Shown: piece by piece, positions 11,611 through 24,277 of the stretch
Numbering within the stretch: the first letter of the stretch is position 1
How the letters are laid out: each line of letters starts with the position of its first letter
Source: Fremontodendron californicum
Lineage: Eukaryota; Streptophyta; Magnoliopsida; Malvales; Malvaceae
NCBI GenBank assembly: GCA_030761205.1
Contig: JAULJL010000039.1
Location: forward strand, 5,342,001-5,406,000
Reading direction: 5' to 3'
DNA: 64,000 bases
The notes under the pieces: generated by a model
What the model was told of the DNA's origin: nothing
Databases searched by the model: none
What the model saw: the letters and a program-made list of their open reading frames with translations, nothing else
Made by a program: the position numbers and the translations under genes

Positions 11611-14037
11611 GCAAATGCCCCTGGTCATTTTTCTAGACTTTGGCTTAGCCTTTCCAATTCATTTTTCCTTTTCAAATCAAAGTATATCTTCAATTCATTT
11701 TGGCTATTCTCTTTTCCCCAACAGTTTTCAAACTCTCATCATTAGAGGTCTGAAACGGGTTCTATTTCTTCTTATCATATTTGGAAGTCAAGACCTATCC
11801 TAGCAGTTCTATACCTTTGGGTTAGAAAAACCCTTGTCTCATGTCAACATCAAGAATGGGTGCTTCAAAAAAAAAAATCTTTATTTGTTTTCTCATTTTG
11901 AAAACTTCTGAACAAAAATATTAACCCCACAGTGTGTGATGTACAAACTTTTTGAAGACTGATGATCATTGTTAAAAACTTCTCTAAGTGTCAATCTGGG
12001 TTTTTCAACTTGAATTGGAAATGCTTGGTATAACAAGATTTTGGTTGATCAAAGGAAATTTCATAACAAAAATGTATGTCCCTTCTAGGCTCACAAATGG
12101 AATAGGTTTTATAAATCATGAATTCATTGGAAATCAAATAAATTCAACATTCTTTTAGTTTTCATATCAAGGCATTTTGACAAGCGTCAAGATTGGCTGG
12201 TATGTTTAAACTGAAATGTTGATTTTGGAGAAAAAGAGTTTTAGTTTTTGAAATCAATCATCCGAATGAGAGTTGACACTTTGGGAAGTTCAAGAATTCC
12301 TAGATGTTCCTTGATGACCACTTCTTCAAGATGATTTTCTCTTTTGTGGCATCGGCGCTATCATAGATGGCATCGGAAATTCCCATTTTACTCTAGACCG
12401 CTCATTTTTGGGTTTTCGCCCTGGAGTCCCATTCTTTCTCCTTTTTTGTGTTTTTCATTGTTTTACCATGGACTTGAGAATTCTAAATTCTTCCTTAGTG
12501 AAATGATATTTCGATGAGATGGGATAAAATCCGAGGAAAAACCCTTCAAATTAAATATTCATGCTTGATCAAAATGGACTTTTAAAGCACGTAATGCAGG
12601 CCATGGTTTGGGGTTAAAAAAGAAAGGATAAATAGGCCTAAAATATGCGTTTGAGGGTAATCAGATCAAAGGATCATTTTTTGAGGAGGATTTCCTTTGA
12701 AGTATTTGTCCCTTCTTTCCTTTTTACTTTTGCTCTTTTTTTTCTTTGCTTTTGGCTTTCATTTGCCATACTTTCTCACACACTTTTTTTTGTTCTTGGC
12801 TTCTATTTCGCCATCTTTTCCTCTTCTTTTTGACAGAGTGAGCCCATATTCATTCGACGCTCCATTTATTTTGTATCTGTCTTTGAGCCAGGACTCATTC
12901 CTCCATGACCTTTAAAAAGATCTTTCCTCGCATTTGCCTCCCAGTGTAGAGGGTGATCCTTGATCAGGGTTCAAAGAAGAAATAATTCTTTTGGCTCAAA
13001 ATGGGTGACTATGGGATAATTTCTTTTTTTGCGAAAGGAATATGAAAGATGGCCATTTCTCATATCAAGCACAAATATTCTCATTGAAAAGCAATCCCCA
13101 GGAGAAATAGATAATCAAAATTCATTTTGCACTTTGGAATCATTCGAATTCTCATATGCATGATATCACAATTTTTCTTTTTTTTTTATTTTTTTTTTCG
13201 TATGCCCCAATGTTTCATGCGTTAGTCCATCCTTATTCACCATGTATCCATCATTTTCACATATGATGCCCCAATTTGATTAACCATGAGAGTTTGTATC
13301 AACAAGGAACATAGCAAGTCTAGGTCTATTTTGAAAAGGCTGAGTTTCAAATTTGAGTTCTTTGAAAAGACAAAGAAAATATGACCTAAAAATGGGTTTT
13401 CTCTGGGACATGGGATAATCTAGTTTAATCATTGTGCCCCAAGGTGTCAATCATGAAGTGATGTTTGGGCAATTGTGGTTGTTGAAAATGACATGAATGG
13501 TTTTGGCACAACCTTGACACATACCAAATTACCATGATCTAAATTCTTGAAAGAAAGTCTCATTTGTTTGAATTTCAAGGAGTTCGAAAAAATTTCAAAA
13601 AGTTTGCTCCTTTGTTCATAGCCTAGACTAGGATCTACATCTTTGCTTATTCTATGATGAAAATGGTTTTATGAAGTTCAATCATTCATATTCCTTGAAG
13701 CATTAGGTCTTTCAAGTGTTCTCGATTCAAGGGGTTTAGGCCTAGGAAAGTTTAAAAGAGAGGGGAGAAGGTATTGGATCATTTGTAACAATGATCATCA
13801 ATATTCTTGAGACTATCCATTATTAAAACTTCCTTAATGCTTGTTTTTGCAAATTTATATTATTGTTAAAACACAACAAACACAAAGCATTTAAAATTCA
13901 AAATTCATTTAATTCTTATGAATGTCAACATGAGACAAGTGTTTTCATCATAAGGTCTGAAACTACATGCAAAAATGCTCCTATTGACATCCTTCAAAGG
14001 TAGTAATTCTCCCCCTAAAACCCTGAAAGAAACTGAT
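11611..14037 (-). other. Long non-coding interior of element 1, conserved with element 2
   Basis: No pol motif in any frame. Several stretches match the reverse complement of element 2 at 54.1-56.8 kb, for example TGATCCTTGATCAGG near 12950 against the counterpart near 55220. Hydrophobic ORFs at 12645-12915 come from T-rich sequence. The retained similarity suggests this segment was carried along in transposition as non-coding DNA in place of pol. Confidence 0.6.
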
Positions 14038-15443
14038 TTACGGCAAAGCAGCCTTCCACTGATTGATAAGCTCCGGTGTCAAAATACCATCACGGATAAG
14101 ACTTTCAATCCTTTCCTTCAGTTGTCTGCATTTTAGTTGAATGCCCAACTACCCCCAGGTGCTAATCACACTTGCTGTCAGGGTCATAATTCCTAGCTGA
14201 TGGATTATGAGCTATTTTCAAAGGTACCGGGATAAGGTAATGATTCTTTATTAGTAATGGCAGCAAGTCAGGGATGGGGATTGGAATTCTTTCTTGGTTT
14301 TCCCGGGGTCGTTTTCTGGAAGTAGGCCTTGTTGCAAGGGCTGGTATAGGATTAGGTGCTTGGGTTGGTAGGTAAGGATAAAGGCTTGGAGATACCTTAG
14401 TAAGGTAACATGATTGGTATGAGGGAAATTGGGAATATGGGATGAAATCTTCCATAGCTTGGACATTTTCCTCTTTATTTCTAGGTGCCTTATTTCTCTC
14501 GGCATTGGATGTTCCTTCTCCTTCAAGTTTCCCATTCTTGATAGCATTCTCAATCATCTCCCCTGAGATTACTATATCTGCAAAATTCTTCGAGGCATTG
14601 CAGACGAGTCTATCATAGACGGGGCCTGCAGTGTATTCACAAAAAGGACAGTGATTTCCTTTTGTGTCAAAGGTGGTTGTACTTGAGTAGACATGTTCCT
14701 CCACCTCTGAGCATACTCTTTGAAGCTCTCAGTAGCTCTTTTCTCCATATTTTGCAGAGTGAGTCGATCAGGTGTCCTGTCAATCATATGCTTCTACTGG
14801 TTTAGAAAAGCCCTAGCCAAATCATTCCAAGAGCGAATCTGATCCTTGCTCAACTGACTATACCACCTAATTGCGGACCCGCTGAGGCTATCCTGAAAGT
14901 AGTGAATCAGAAGCTTATCATTATCTATATGACTTGTTATCTTTCGGCAGAACATAGTGATGTGGGCTGATGGATCAGTCGTCCCGTCATATTTCACAAA
15001 GTCAGGGACCTTGAGTTTAGGAGGATGACTAAATCAAAGATCAAGCATCGTTCTTTCGCCTCCACACTCTCGAATACGTCTGTATTTTCTACTGCCCGGA
15101 GCCTTTCATCTAGCAACTGATATTTCCCTTGGGAATCTGCCAACTCTACCTCATTAACCATTTTCAACTTTGCCTGTTCAGCTGGATCATCTGAATTTAA
15201 TACATTGACGGGGTTAACTATGTTCTGGGCATCCATCATTACGACCTCATACTGACCCTTTCGTGCCTCTAACCCTTCTCTGGCGGCCAAGTTTTCAGTG
15301 TATCCCTTGATTACGGTGGACATTAGCTCCATCAATTTAGTCATCTGATCTTTAGATTTTGCTTGAGGCTCTGCCAGCTGTTCTCGCAATTCTTCCTGTA
15401 CCCTTTCCATTCTTTCCGCTCGGGCAACTTGTTCATTTTCCAT
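14038..15443 (-). pseudogene. Broken gag of element 1
   Basis: Starts at an ATG giving MENEQ, matching MEDEQ of the intact gag in element 2. An N-terminal coiled coil is followed by a Ty3/gypsy capsid region (DKLLIHYFQDSLSGSAIRWY; SWNDLARAFLNQ; ATESFKEYAQRW) and a zinc-knuckle-like tail. Compared with the element 2 copy there is a frameshift near 15000-15040, a stop at 14791-14793 where element 2 has tyrosine, another frameshift near 14600-14640, and a stop at about 14163 inside the CxYH...H...C knuckle. The frame would end near 14038. It no longer encodes a full capsid protein. The homolog in life forms the virus-like particle and binds the element RNA. Confidence 0.85.
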
Positions 15444-15512
15444 AGCACTAGCATATATTAAAGGGTACTCAGTACTTCTTATACCTCTGATTTGAAATGG
15501 AAATTCTTTCAA

Positions 15513-16244
15513 AGACTCTTAAAGCCAAGCCAACTTCTGTTTTATTTCCCCAAAGTGCGTGTCATGATGAAGGAGCCATAAATGAAATTTGATGCACGTG
15601 AAGCCTAAACAATATGATGTATGGACATGTAAAGTGAAAACATGCTGACCATATATGTAATAAATATAATCACCATGCCAACATGTTGCAAGCAAAGAAT
15701 AAACAAATCAACACATGGATATATGCAATGGATGACCATGTATATTTTTGCATATTTCCCAATGAATGATCGTATACACTATGAATGCAACACAATGTCA
15801 ATTATGATGCATGTAAACAATGAATGATTGACACAGAGTATATACAAAGAAAATCATGCTGACCATGTGTGTCATGAACGCAACCTAAATCTAACATCAT
15901 GTATGTAATAAGCAAATTAGTGCATGAACATATACAGAAAAATCATGCTATGTTTGTCATGAATACCACCTGGTGCTACCAAGATGCATATATGAAAGTA
16001 TGGTATGACAAATAATTGATCGGATCATAAATTTGAAGCACAACCAATTCATTCCCATATCAACGCTCACAATGGTATAAACCATGTTTAAAAAATCTGA
16101 GAAGTGGTTAAAACTATCTTTTACAGGCACTTTATTTTTCCTAGCATCCTAAGGCTATAAGAGCCGGCTACTGAAAAAGTGAAATCCTAACTACATCATA
16201 TCAGACCAAAGTCCTTCTACATCATTGTTGTAGATCTCCCAATC
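15513..16244 (-). other. Spacer between the two gag-type reading frames
   Basis: Rich in CATGCTGACCATGT, AATGAATGA and ATGCATG words forming loose direct repeats. No coding signal. Similar words recur at 17200-17640 and in element 2 at about 52200-52500. Confidence 0.5.
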
Positions 16245-17195
16245 CTAATTACCCTTTTCTAGTCCTCTGTCAATTAGTGTCGTTGGATCCAACCACTTGG
16301 CGTCTATAAGGGATTGTACTTTGTTCTTGAGTGGATTGCAATGCTCAATGCTATGCCCAACAGTTCCACAGTGATAATCACATCTTTCATTCGAATTATA
16401 CCACTTGGGGTATGGTGGTGACAGGGGTTTCAACGACACATAGGCAACCAGGTGATTTCGGACCAAATTTGGGAAAAGCTCTTGATAGCTGATTGGATGG
16501 GGATCAAAATGCCTTTGGGTCTTATCCTGGGGTCGTTTCTTAGTCACACAGAGCCTAGGAGTTGGGGCACTTGGTGGTGGAACTAAGGTCCGAACCGGAG
16601 TGTTTACATAGGGAGATTGAGGAATAACAAGGCAAGGGTATGGATTTGGACACGGGGCCTTTGGAGGTTGTTCATAGCTCGAGGTTCCTATCCCGGATGC
16701 TGGATAAGGTGATTGATGAGGGAAATAGTACGAACTGGCAGTTGGTGGTGATGGAGTGGGATTCAGGAATCCCGTAGTGGTCATCCCAATAGACGATTGG
16801 ACCATAGTAGGGTGGGGATATTGGTTTGGACCTAGAACAGTTTGCAGGTATGGTACAAGATTCGAGGTTTCTATCTTTGGTATTAGGCTCTCGGGCTTAA
16901 TCATTTTCATGATTTTGTCCACAATTTCATCAGGATTGCAACCTTTGTAGCATTGACAAGTACAGGATCCAGTAAGGATTGTATGTTTTGGACCTAATGG
17001 TTTTGGTTGATCCGAAGGCGATACAGAGCCCTGAGAAAGTTCCCCTTTACTCTTACCCATATCCTCAAATATTTTTAGCAATTTGGCAAGCTGTTCCTTC
17101 AACTCCCGGAGTTCATGTCCAAACTCCTCTTGATTGTGTTCCAAAGCACCCAATCGTTCCTCCAATTTATTCCTCATATCTCGATCCCCTTTCAT
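16245..17195 (-). CDS. Intact gag-tail-like ORF of element 1, capsid domain absent
   Basis: 316 codons from ATG, no stop. Residues ~5-60 are charged and predicted to form a coiled coil (LEERLGALEHNQEEFG...). A Pro/Tyr-rich middle (~120-240) follows, then CDYHCGTVGHSIEHC near residue 275 and KVQSLIDAKWLDP. This knuckle-plus-tail is typical of the C-terminus of Tat/Ogre-type Gag. No FQDSL/RWY capsid block is present. It lies upstream of the broken gag on the element's sense strand, where Ogre elements carry an extra ORF1; whether it is homologous to ORF1 or is a second gag that lost its capsid is open. That it is still open while its neighbour has at least four breaks is notable. Confidence 0.6.
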   Translation of the reverse strand: MKGDRDMRNKLEERLGALEHNQEEFGHELRELKEQLAKLLKIFEDMGKSKGELSQGSVSPSDQPKPLGPKHTILTGSCTCQCYKGCNPDEIVDKIMKMIKPESLIPKIETSNLVPYLQTVLGPNQYPHPTMVQSSIGMTTTGFLNPTPSPPTASSYYFPHQSPYPASGIGTSSYEQPPKAPCPNPYPCLVIPQSPYVNTPVRTLVPPPSAPTPRLCVTKKRPQDKTQRHFDPHPISYQELFPNLVRNHLVAYVSLKPLSPPYPKWYNSNERCDYHCGTVGHSIEHCNPLKNKVQSLIDAKWLDPTTLIDRGLEKGN

Positions 17196-18000
17196 GCAAA
17201 TGAAATTGACATTATTACCATGAGCTCAAGAATGAATGTACATGCTCTATTTCTATATGCATGAATATACTGATGATTAATGCATGAGTATATACAAAGA
17301 AATTTTGATGACTATGTATGCCATGGATGCAATCTAATGCCAAACATGATGCATTTAAAGAATGAATAAATTGATGCACATGTATATACAAATAATGACC
17401 ATGTATGTCATAAACATATTCTACAATGAATGACCATGCATACTATGGTTATAACATGATGTCAAAATGATATATGCAAAGAATAAATGAATTAACACAA
17501 AGGTAGGTACAAAGAATGACCATGTATATCACAAATGTACTCTACAATGAATAACCATGCATGTTAGGACTGTAACATAATGTCAAAATGATACAAATAA
17601 ATTAACCAATGATTACACGAAATTGGTGGGACCTAAATCTTGATTATTCAAAAATATCATTATGCAAGATTTGCCTCCAAATTTGATCTATGATTTTTTT
17701 GAAACATGTTTTCTCTATGAAAAACCAAACATATTATTTTCGAAAGAATTTTGGGAGTAGTGGATCTTACTATAGTACAATATTCAAATGTTTATGCAAC
17801 ACTACCAAACTTATGAAATCATCAAAAGGGATTATTATTACCATCCATTTATTGCAAAAAAATGAGATCAACAATATAACCATAAATGTACATGCTCTAT
17901 TCACACATGCATGAAATGTGAAAAATGCAAAAATATTTGAAAAAGAATATTTTGTATTTTGAATTTCAAAAAGATAATGAACACTTTCCCCAACCATATC
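17196..18000 (-). other. Spacer with degenerate tandem words
   Basis: Loose repeats of ATGACCATGTAT, ATGAATGA and CAAAGAATGA type; ORFs here are short and AT-driven. Nothing else recognised. Confidence 0.5.
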
Positions 18001-18802
18001 TACTTATACAGGTATCACAGTGCCTTTGAGGCGGATTATCACATTTATTACGGGCGATGTACGTACATCGTTGCCCGATCTACCACACTTATTCAGAGTG
18101 TAAAATAGGTAATAAAAGGTTTAGAAATGTCCCTCCATGTGTTCCTATCTTCGGTATCTAATCGAAAATTCAGCATGGCTTCGCCTAGGTTCACTATATG
18201 AGAGTGAATCGGTTCTAAAGGCCCCGAATTGCTCTTCACTGTCGCCGGTGAAGGCTAGTAAGGCACCCCGATAAAAGCGGGTTCAATTCGTTAGAGTCTA
18301 TTTCCCTAGCCCATGCGGATTGTTAATCACGAAGGCTTAGGTAATTTAGTACTCCGGAAGTGTTTCACCAGCCCATGCAGATTGTTAATCACGAAGGCTT
18401 AGGTACTTTGCTCCCACCTAAAAGGACAAAACTCGGGTATAGAGCTCATGGTATGCAAATGCATGTGTAGTGTGTGAGGAGGAACAACAAACCTTTCACC
18501 ACCTATTCTACACCCCTTATTCTAAATGCCTCAACTATTTATAAAAACATTCAAAAATAGTGTAACGCATTAACTAACAAGCAATTATAATATACAACCT
18601 TAAATAACTAGAGAACAATAATAAAATGCATGCACATGAGTACGGACATGTTTAAAAATATTTTATTATTTTCAAAATTCTCCTTATTAAAAATGTGGGA
18701 ATTAAAATTAAATACCAATTAAACCAACAAAACCGAGACTTTGATAACACACGACTAATTCTAGGCCTGAATTTCTAATATTCCCCAGCGGAGTCGCCAA
18801 GC
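18001..18802 (-). promoter_or_regulatory. 5' leader and primer-binding site of element 1
   Basis: Read on the minus strand, the LTR end ...GGTTGCGACA is followed by GC and then TTGGCGACTCCGCTGGGGA, a PBS-like segment shared with element 2 (one difference). The leader has two ~32-base repeats (plus-strand starts 18312 and 18374), each holding GATT-AAC-AATC. Further blocks shared with element 2 include GCCTTACTAGCCTTCAC. Tat/Ogre elements are reported to use a tRNA other than initiator Met; the exact primer was not resolved here. Confidence 0.7.
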
Positions 18803-21800
18803 TGTCGCAACCTAAAAAATAACAAGTCTCATTGCAAGACTTTATTATTCGTTAAGCGTGACATAAAAAAAACGAAGAAAAGTCGACTTAATTTCTCTTG
18901 AAAAATGAAGGTTTTGAAAATGACCTTGAAAAAGACATGGAGTCGCCACCAATCTTTTTTAGCTAGGTGTGATAGGCCACCTATTAAAACCAATTTTATA
19001 AAATATTTTACAATTAATTAAAACATTTTTAAAACCAATTTCAAGTCTGCGTTTTAAACTAGAGAAATCAAATAAGCGGGTTCGGGACTCGGTTACGCGT
19101 GGGGAAGGATTAGCACCCCCACAACGCCCGTATAAAACGGTAGATTATTAATCATGTGTTATCTCAAGTCTTGGTAAAAAGTCGATTCTAAATTTAGTAT
19201 TTCAAGTTAATTCCCAATTTAAGGAAAAATAATTTCATTTTTAACTGAAAATGATCCGGAATTTATAAATTCAAAATTTTTCAATATTCCCCAACAAACG
19301 TGGCAAAATATAGAAATTTTGATTAGTTTGGAAAACTTTCCGAATCATTCTTATTTTAAAGAAGATATTCCGTCATTAATAATAATTGATGATATCCTCC
19401 CCAGCAAATCCAGCAGAGAACTCATGAATTATTTTAACTCGAGAATATCTTTATTTTATTGAAAATCATTACCTTTTTTAAAACATTTTAAAAAATATGA
19501 ATATGAATATGTATGACATAAATAAAATGACATAGCAAAGTCTAAATAATATAGTGCAACCTAAATGATATGATATAATTTAAATGTCTTAGCATATTCT
19601 AAATGAAATGGAATATCCTAAGTTATATGATATATTCTAAATGAAATGAAATGACCTAGGTAACATAATATATTCTATATGAAATGTAATATCCTAAGTC
19701 ATATGATATATTCTAAATGAAATAAAATATCCTAAATGACATAATATATCCTAAATGAAATGAAATGACCTAGGTAATACAATATATTCTACATGAAATG
19801 AAATAATTTAAATGACATGGCAAATATAATTGATATGGCATATAATTGAAATGACATGACATATAAAATAATGCTATCATATAATATGCAAGAAAATAAT
19901 AATGCATGAACATAGTATATGCTTAATAATATGACAAAAAATAACTAAATAAAAAACATAGGATATCATGAGATATTCAAAACCATATAATAAACAATAT
20001 AACATCAAAAATATAAATCAAAATAATAACAATACCATAGAAATTATCATAGCAAAAATCACATATTATATAAAAAGCATGAATATGGAAGATGCAATGC
20101 ATGAAAGTGTATTTTTTTCCTTTAATTAAGAAAATCTGTATATATAAAAAGATATCCGGCTACCTTAGGAAAATATATCAAATTAAATATTCTAAAATCA
20201 AAATACTTTGTGATTGTTTGAAAACAATTTTTTTTTTTGAAAAGCTAAGATTAAAAATAAAAACTTGGCTAAACCCTTTTTAAATAGCTCTAATTTCCTA
20301 AGTTTAAAATCCCGGACTTGACCACCCTTAACCCGAGACTTAAAAAATCATTTTTAGAGTTTAAAAAAAGCTTAGAAACTACCCTAAGTCAGTAGCTAAA
20401 CTTCCTAATCAGCCCCCTCTAAGTAACTTAACCAAAACAGAAAAATAATTTTTCTTCAAATTTCTGACTCCACTGTCCAGTTTTAAACAATGATTTTTTA
20501 CCCTATTTTTAAAAATTCTAAAAAATATAAAAAAAATACTGGAGACTTAGGACATGCAAAAATACACGGGAACAAATCATCTTAAGTTTTTGATTAAAGA
20601 TGACTTCTCAGAAAAATCGGGAAAGTATGAGTACTGGTGAAAAAACTATTTTGCCAAAACATATTTTTTTGCCTTTGATAAAATCATTTAAAAGTCAAAG
20701 TAAAAATATCTGAGACTCTCTAAAAGACTTACAAACAGTAGCTAACACTTTTGAAAAGTTAGGCAAAAATTGGCTAAGTAAAAAAAAAATCACAAAGGTA
20801 GAATAATCAATTTGATAACTCTTTAATTTTCCACAAGTATGCGCAAAAGAGCATGACTTTGAACCATTGATTGGCCAAAGTCATAAGTCAAGTGGCATGG
20901 ACATGAAATGCATGAAAGATACAACAAATATGATGCATGAAATGCATGATTTGAACCTAAATGTCATGAAAAAAGCATGGCATCAATAAAATGACCTAGA
21001 CCTAAATGAACTTGCATGGCAATTAATGCAACCTAGGTCTAAAATGCATGAATATGCATGAGAAAACAAACCAATCCTACATCTAAAGTATGCATGGCAA
21101 TAACACAAACACAAGGCATGCTTAAACAAAATACTCAACCAAATGTCATGAAAATGCAAACCTATGAACTAACACAACAAAAATGCACACACAAAGCAAA
21201 TAAAGTAAAATGGCCAAATGGCATCATGTTAAAAAATGAGCATGGCATTTTCACAAACACTTGATATACTAATATACTTAACTAAATAATAACACTCAAA
21301 TCATGCAAATATAAAGTAGAGGCATGAAAACCAACAAGCATTTTCACAAACACATGGATTTCAAAATATAAAACATAACAAACTTAAACATTTTTGAAAA
21401 CAGAAAATCAAAAATGCAAGAACATGATAATAGACTCATAAATGGAAATAAGCAAGCATCCACATTAAAACAAACTTTAAGTCTATGTAGTAGAAGAAGA
21501 TTTAAAGCATCAAAACTTATTTAATATAAAAAATAACATGAAATAACAAAGCAAACAGCAACTAAAAAAAACTAGGCTATTCGGCCACTACAAAAAAAAA
21601 AAAAAAACAAAGAAAAAATATTTCAAGAGCTTTTTATAAGAAAGGATAAAGAAGGAACTTCAAGAAGAACATTAAAAACACTTATTTAAAAAGAAAAATC
21701 AAAAGAAACTCACCAAAATAATAATCAAAACAGCAAATCAAGAATGAAAAATCAAAGAAAGTGCAAGAGTATGGTGCTAAAGGCAACCTCTAGAAGCTAT

Positions 21801-23609
21801 CTTTCAAGCTTTTTCTCTTCTAACTTTCTTTTCTTTTCTAAACTTTTCTTTTTGCTTCTCAACAATGGAGAGAAAATCAGCCAAAAGCAAGAGAGAATAG
21901 AGAATGAGAGTTGTTGAAAAAAATGAAAGAGAGTGTCCCCTTTCTTAGTGTGGTCGAATGCCCCCTTCCCCTAGGCTAGGATGTTGTCATTTTTCCATCA
22001 ACCAATTTTCATCCAAAGGCTATTGATCCAAGATGTTTAAAACATGAAATTATCACTCTTAGATTAGGCCATCAGGTATCCACAATTACAGCTGTTCAAG
22101 AATCTTAAGCCTAAATAATTTGACACTCTCTCTCTTCATGCATTGGTCCATGTGGCTTATTTGCAAAGGCTTGATCAAAAAATAACTAACTAACTCTTCA
22201 TTGTTGGCATTTTGATTAAAAAATCAGAAACTTCCTACCCATATTTGGGCCTTGTCCGGCCAGCCCCTTTCCTTCCAGCCCATGTTTCATTTTTTAAAAG
22301 GCAAGGAAAGCCCTTTTCGATTTCTTGGGTAAAATGACCTTTTTGCCCCCTGAATGTAAATAAATGGCAAACGGACTCCAAATTCAAATTTTATTTTTTC
22401 AATACTTTCAAAATAATAAAAAATTGAATTCTGGAAGTTTTCAAAATTTTCGGAGTCCATTTGCTATTTATTTGGATTTTTTCTTCCAAAATTGACCTTT
22501 TATGCCCCCAAATTTACCATTTTTGAAACGAGCTCCAAATCAAGATTTTTCTCCACCAATATTTTCCAAATAATTTAAAAGTGTGATCTGGAAGTTTTCA
22601 TAATTTTTGGAACTCATTTGGTTTTTTTTGGGATTTATCTACTTGAATTACTACATAGGGGGCCCGGGATTTGGCCATTTTCAAACGAACTCCGAATCAA
22701 GATTTTATTTCGCCAATCTCTTCAAAATAATTTAAAAATTATATTTGCAAATTTTCAGAATTTTTGGAGTTCATTTGCTATTTTTCCGGGATTTATCTTC
22801 TTGAATTTCTACATAGAAGACCCGAGATTTGGCCCATTTGCAAACGAACTCTGAATCAAGATTTTCTTTCGCCAATCTCTTCCAAATGATTTAAGAATGA
22901 GATTTGAAATTTTTCAGAATTTTCGGAGTTCATTTGCTATTTTTCCCAAATTTTCCAATTTTACCCTTTAGCCTCTAAAACCCGGTTTTGCTCAAAACAA
23001 GTTCGATTTTCAGATTTTTCTTCAAACTGAGCCTTGGGCTATCCTTTTTTAATCACTCCTCATACATTAGGGGCTTTATTCCTACCGAGTCGGTCCATTT
23101 CTGTAATTCTTCCCAATGTCACCGAAATCCACCTAAAACCCTAATTCTCGGTTTTCTTCCGGATTGACTTTTCTTTCAGTTTTTCTTTCAAGTGGCTTCT
23201 CCATTATCCATAGTCAATGCTTATATTTCATTTGGAACCTTCAATTTATACCAATTTGATCGTTTAAGCACGTTTCCCCAAATTTCCCGGATTAGGGTTT
23301 CCTTTCTACTGAATCTCCATAACCCAACTTCCGAACTCCATATCTTTCGATGTAGACCTCGGATTATCAAAATTCTTTCACCATTTTTCAATTGAACTTC
23401 AAATCTTGATTTTTTAAGTGGGTTGACTTTTTTAGTAGTTGACTTTTTGGGGTTGACTTTTTTCAAGTTTGACTTTTTATTCTCGCACTCTAAAACTAAG
23501 TCTTGGAGTACCACCTGTAGGATGAAAAAAGTCTTTTTACTTTCTGAAACATCAATTTAGGAAGAAAATATACATGTTTTAGTGGTCCGGACAAAATTAG
23601 GTGTCTACA
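18803..23609 (-). repeat. LTR of element 1 (5' LTR on the minus strand)
   Basis: 4807 bp, homologous end to end with 5287-10071, with scattered substitutions and a few short indels. As the upstream LTR it would have carried the promoter. Four TTGACTTTTT words sit at 23420-23485, close to the U3 edge. No obvious TATA box was singled out. Confidence 0.88.
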
Positions 23610-23614
23610 GTAGG

Positions 23615-24201
23615 TATATAAGGTATCAGTAAAGTCTTGGAGGATGATCTGCCATTCTGTAAGAGGGTAGAACCATTGCAGGAAGACTGGTAAGTAATCT
23701 GTCCGTAACCTATGTTCAGTTGCCCAATAAAGGTTCAAGGTTAGAAATTCAATGGGGATGGTATAGATCTGACATAAAATATCATAGAAAATATAAGAAG
23801 TTCTAGGGGGAAGACAACGTAGTAGGTATGCAAAAAAGGTGAAGGAATGGTGATTGAGGGTTAATCCCAATCAGTATGAAAGCATGGTCACCATGTTTTC
23901 TGATTATAAGGGATTGATAAAGAAAGATTCTATCTTTGGCCCTTGTATTGATTGTTTTCTGGGCTATCTCATTCTTGAGCTCTGAAGGGAGTAAGTCAAG
24001 AGGAAAGTTTGGCTGAGAGTCTAGCTTTGAGGATAAGGGGCCAGCTGAGGGATTCATCATTGATATAACAGGGATAACCTTTGAGACTTGTTGGGAAGGT
24101 CTGTATAGCATGTCTGGGACCACATTGTTCTTGCCTTTATATGCTTGAAGGTCCGATTCCATTGTGAAGTGATGGCCAATTAGGAACATCTTGTGTATCA
24201 A
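23615..24201 (-). pseudogene. Minus-strand coding-like remnant in the MULE, right of the nested element
   Basis: Open frames 24201-23803 (132 codons) and 23870 to the insertion point overlap in different frames, as expected for one frameshifted gene. The first contains YKGKNNVVPDMLYRP, which resembles the signature closing the RT/RNase H region of Ty3/gypsy and caulimovirid polyproteins. The rest (e.g. LLPSELKNEIAQ, DYLPVFLQWFYPL) I do not recognise. It runs opposite to the MULE transposase, so it could be captured sequence or an older insertion. After removing element 1 the frame continues into 5286-5048. Confidence 0.4.
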
Positions 24202-24277
24202 ACTTTTTCAGAGTGGTAATGGATCTCCAAATCTTTGAAGGTTCTCTCTTCAATAGGAACATCTTGTGTATAAGACT

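Larger units (their letters stand above)
5287..23609 (-). mobile_element. Element 1: gag-only Ty3/gypsy element, Tat-like, nested in the MULE
   Basis: LTRs at 5287-10071 and 18803-23609 are near-identical, ~4.8 kb each, and are bounded by TGT...ACA. GTAGG (5282-5286 and 23610-23614) is a perfect 5-bp target duplication. Orientation is minus: the PBS lies next to the 18803 LTR, the polypurine tract next to the 10071 LTR, and both ORFs read minus. The 8.7-kb interior has two gag-type reading frames, tandem arrays and a long non-coding stretch, with no protease, RT, RNase H or integrase. It is therefore a large non-autonomous derivative (LARD-like) whose polymerase must have come from elsewhere. 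Confidence 0.88.

Noticed and set aside
12645..12915. Phe/Leu-rich ORFs that look like membrane proteins
   Set aside because: T-rich sequence in the non-coding interior of element 1; the matching region in element 2 has no such frame.
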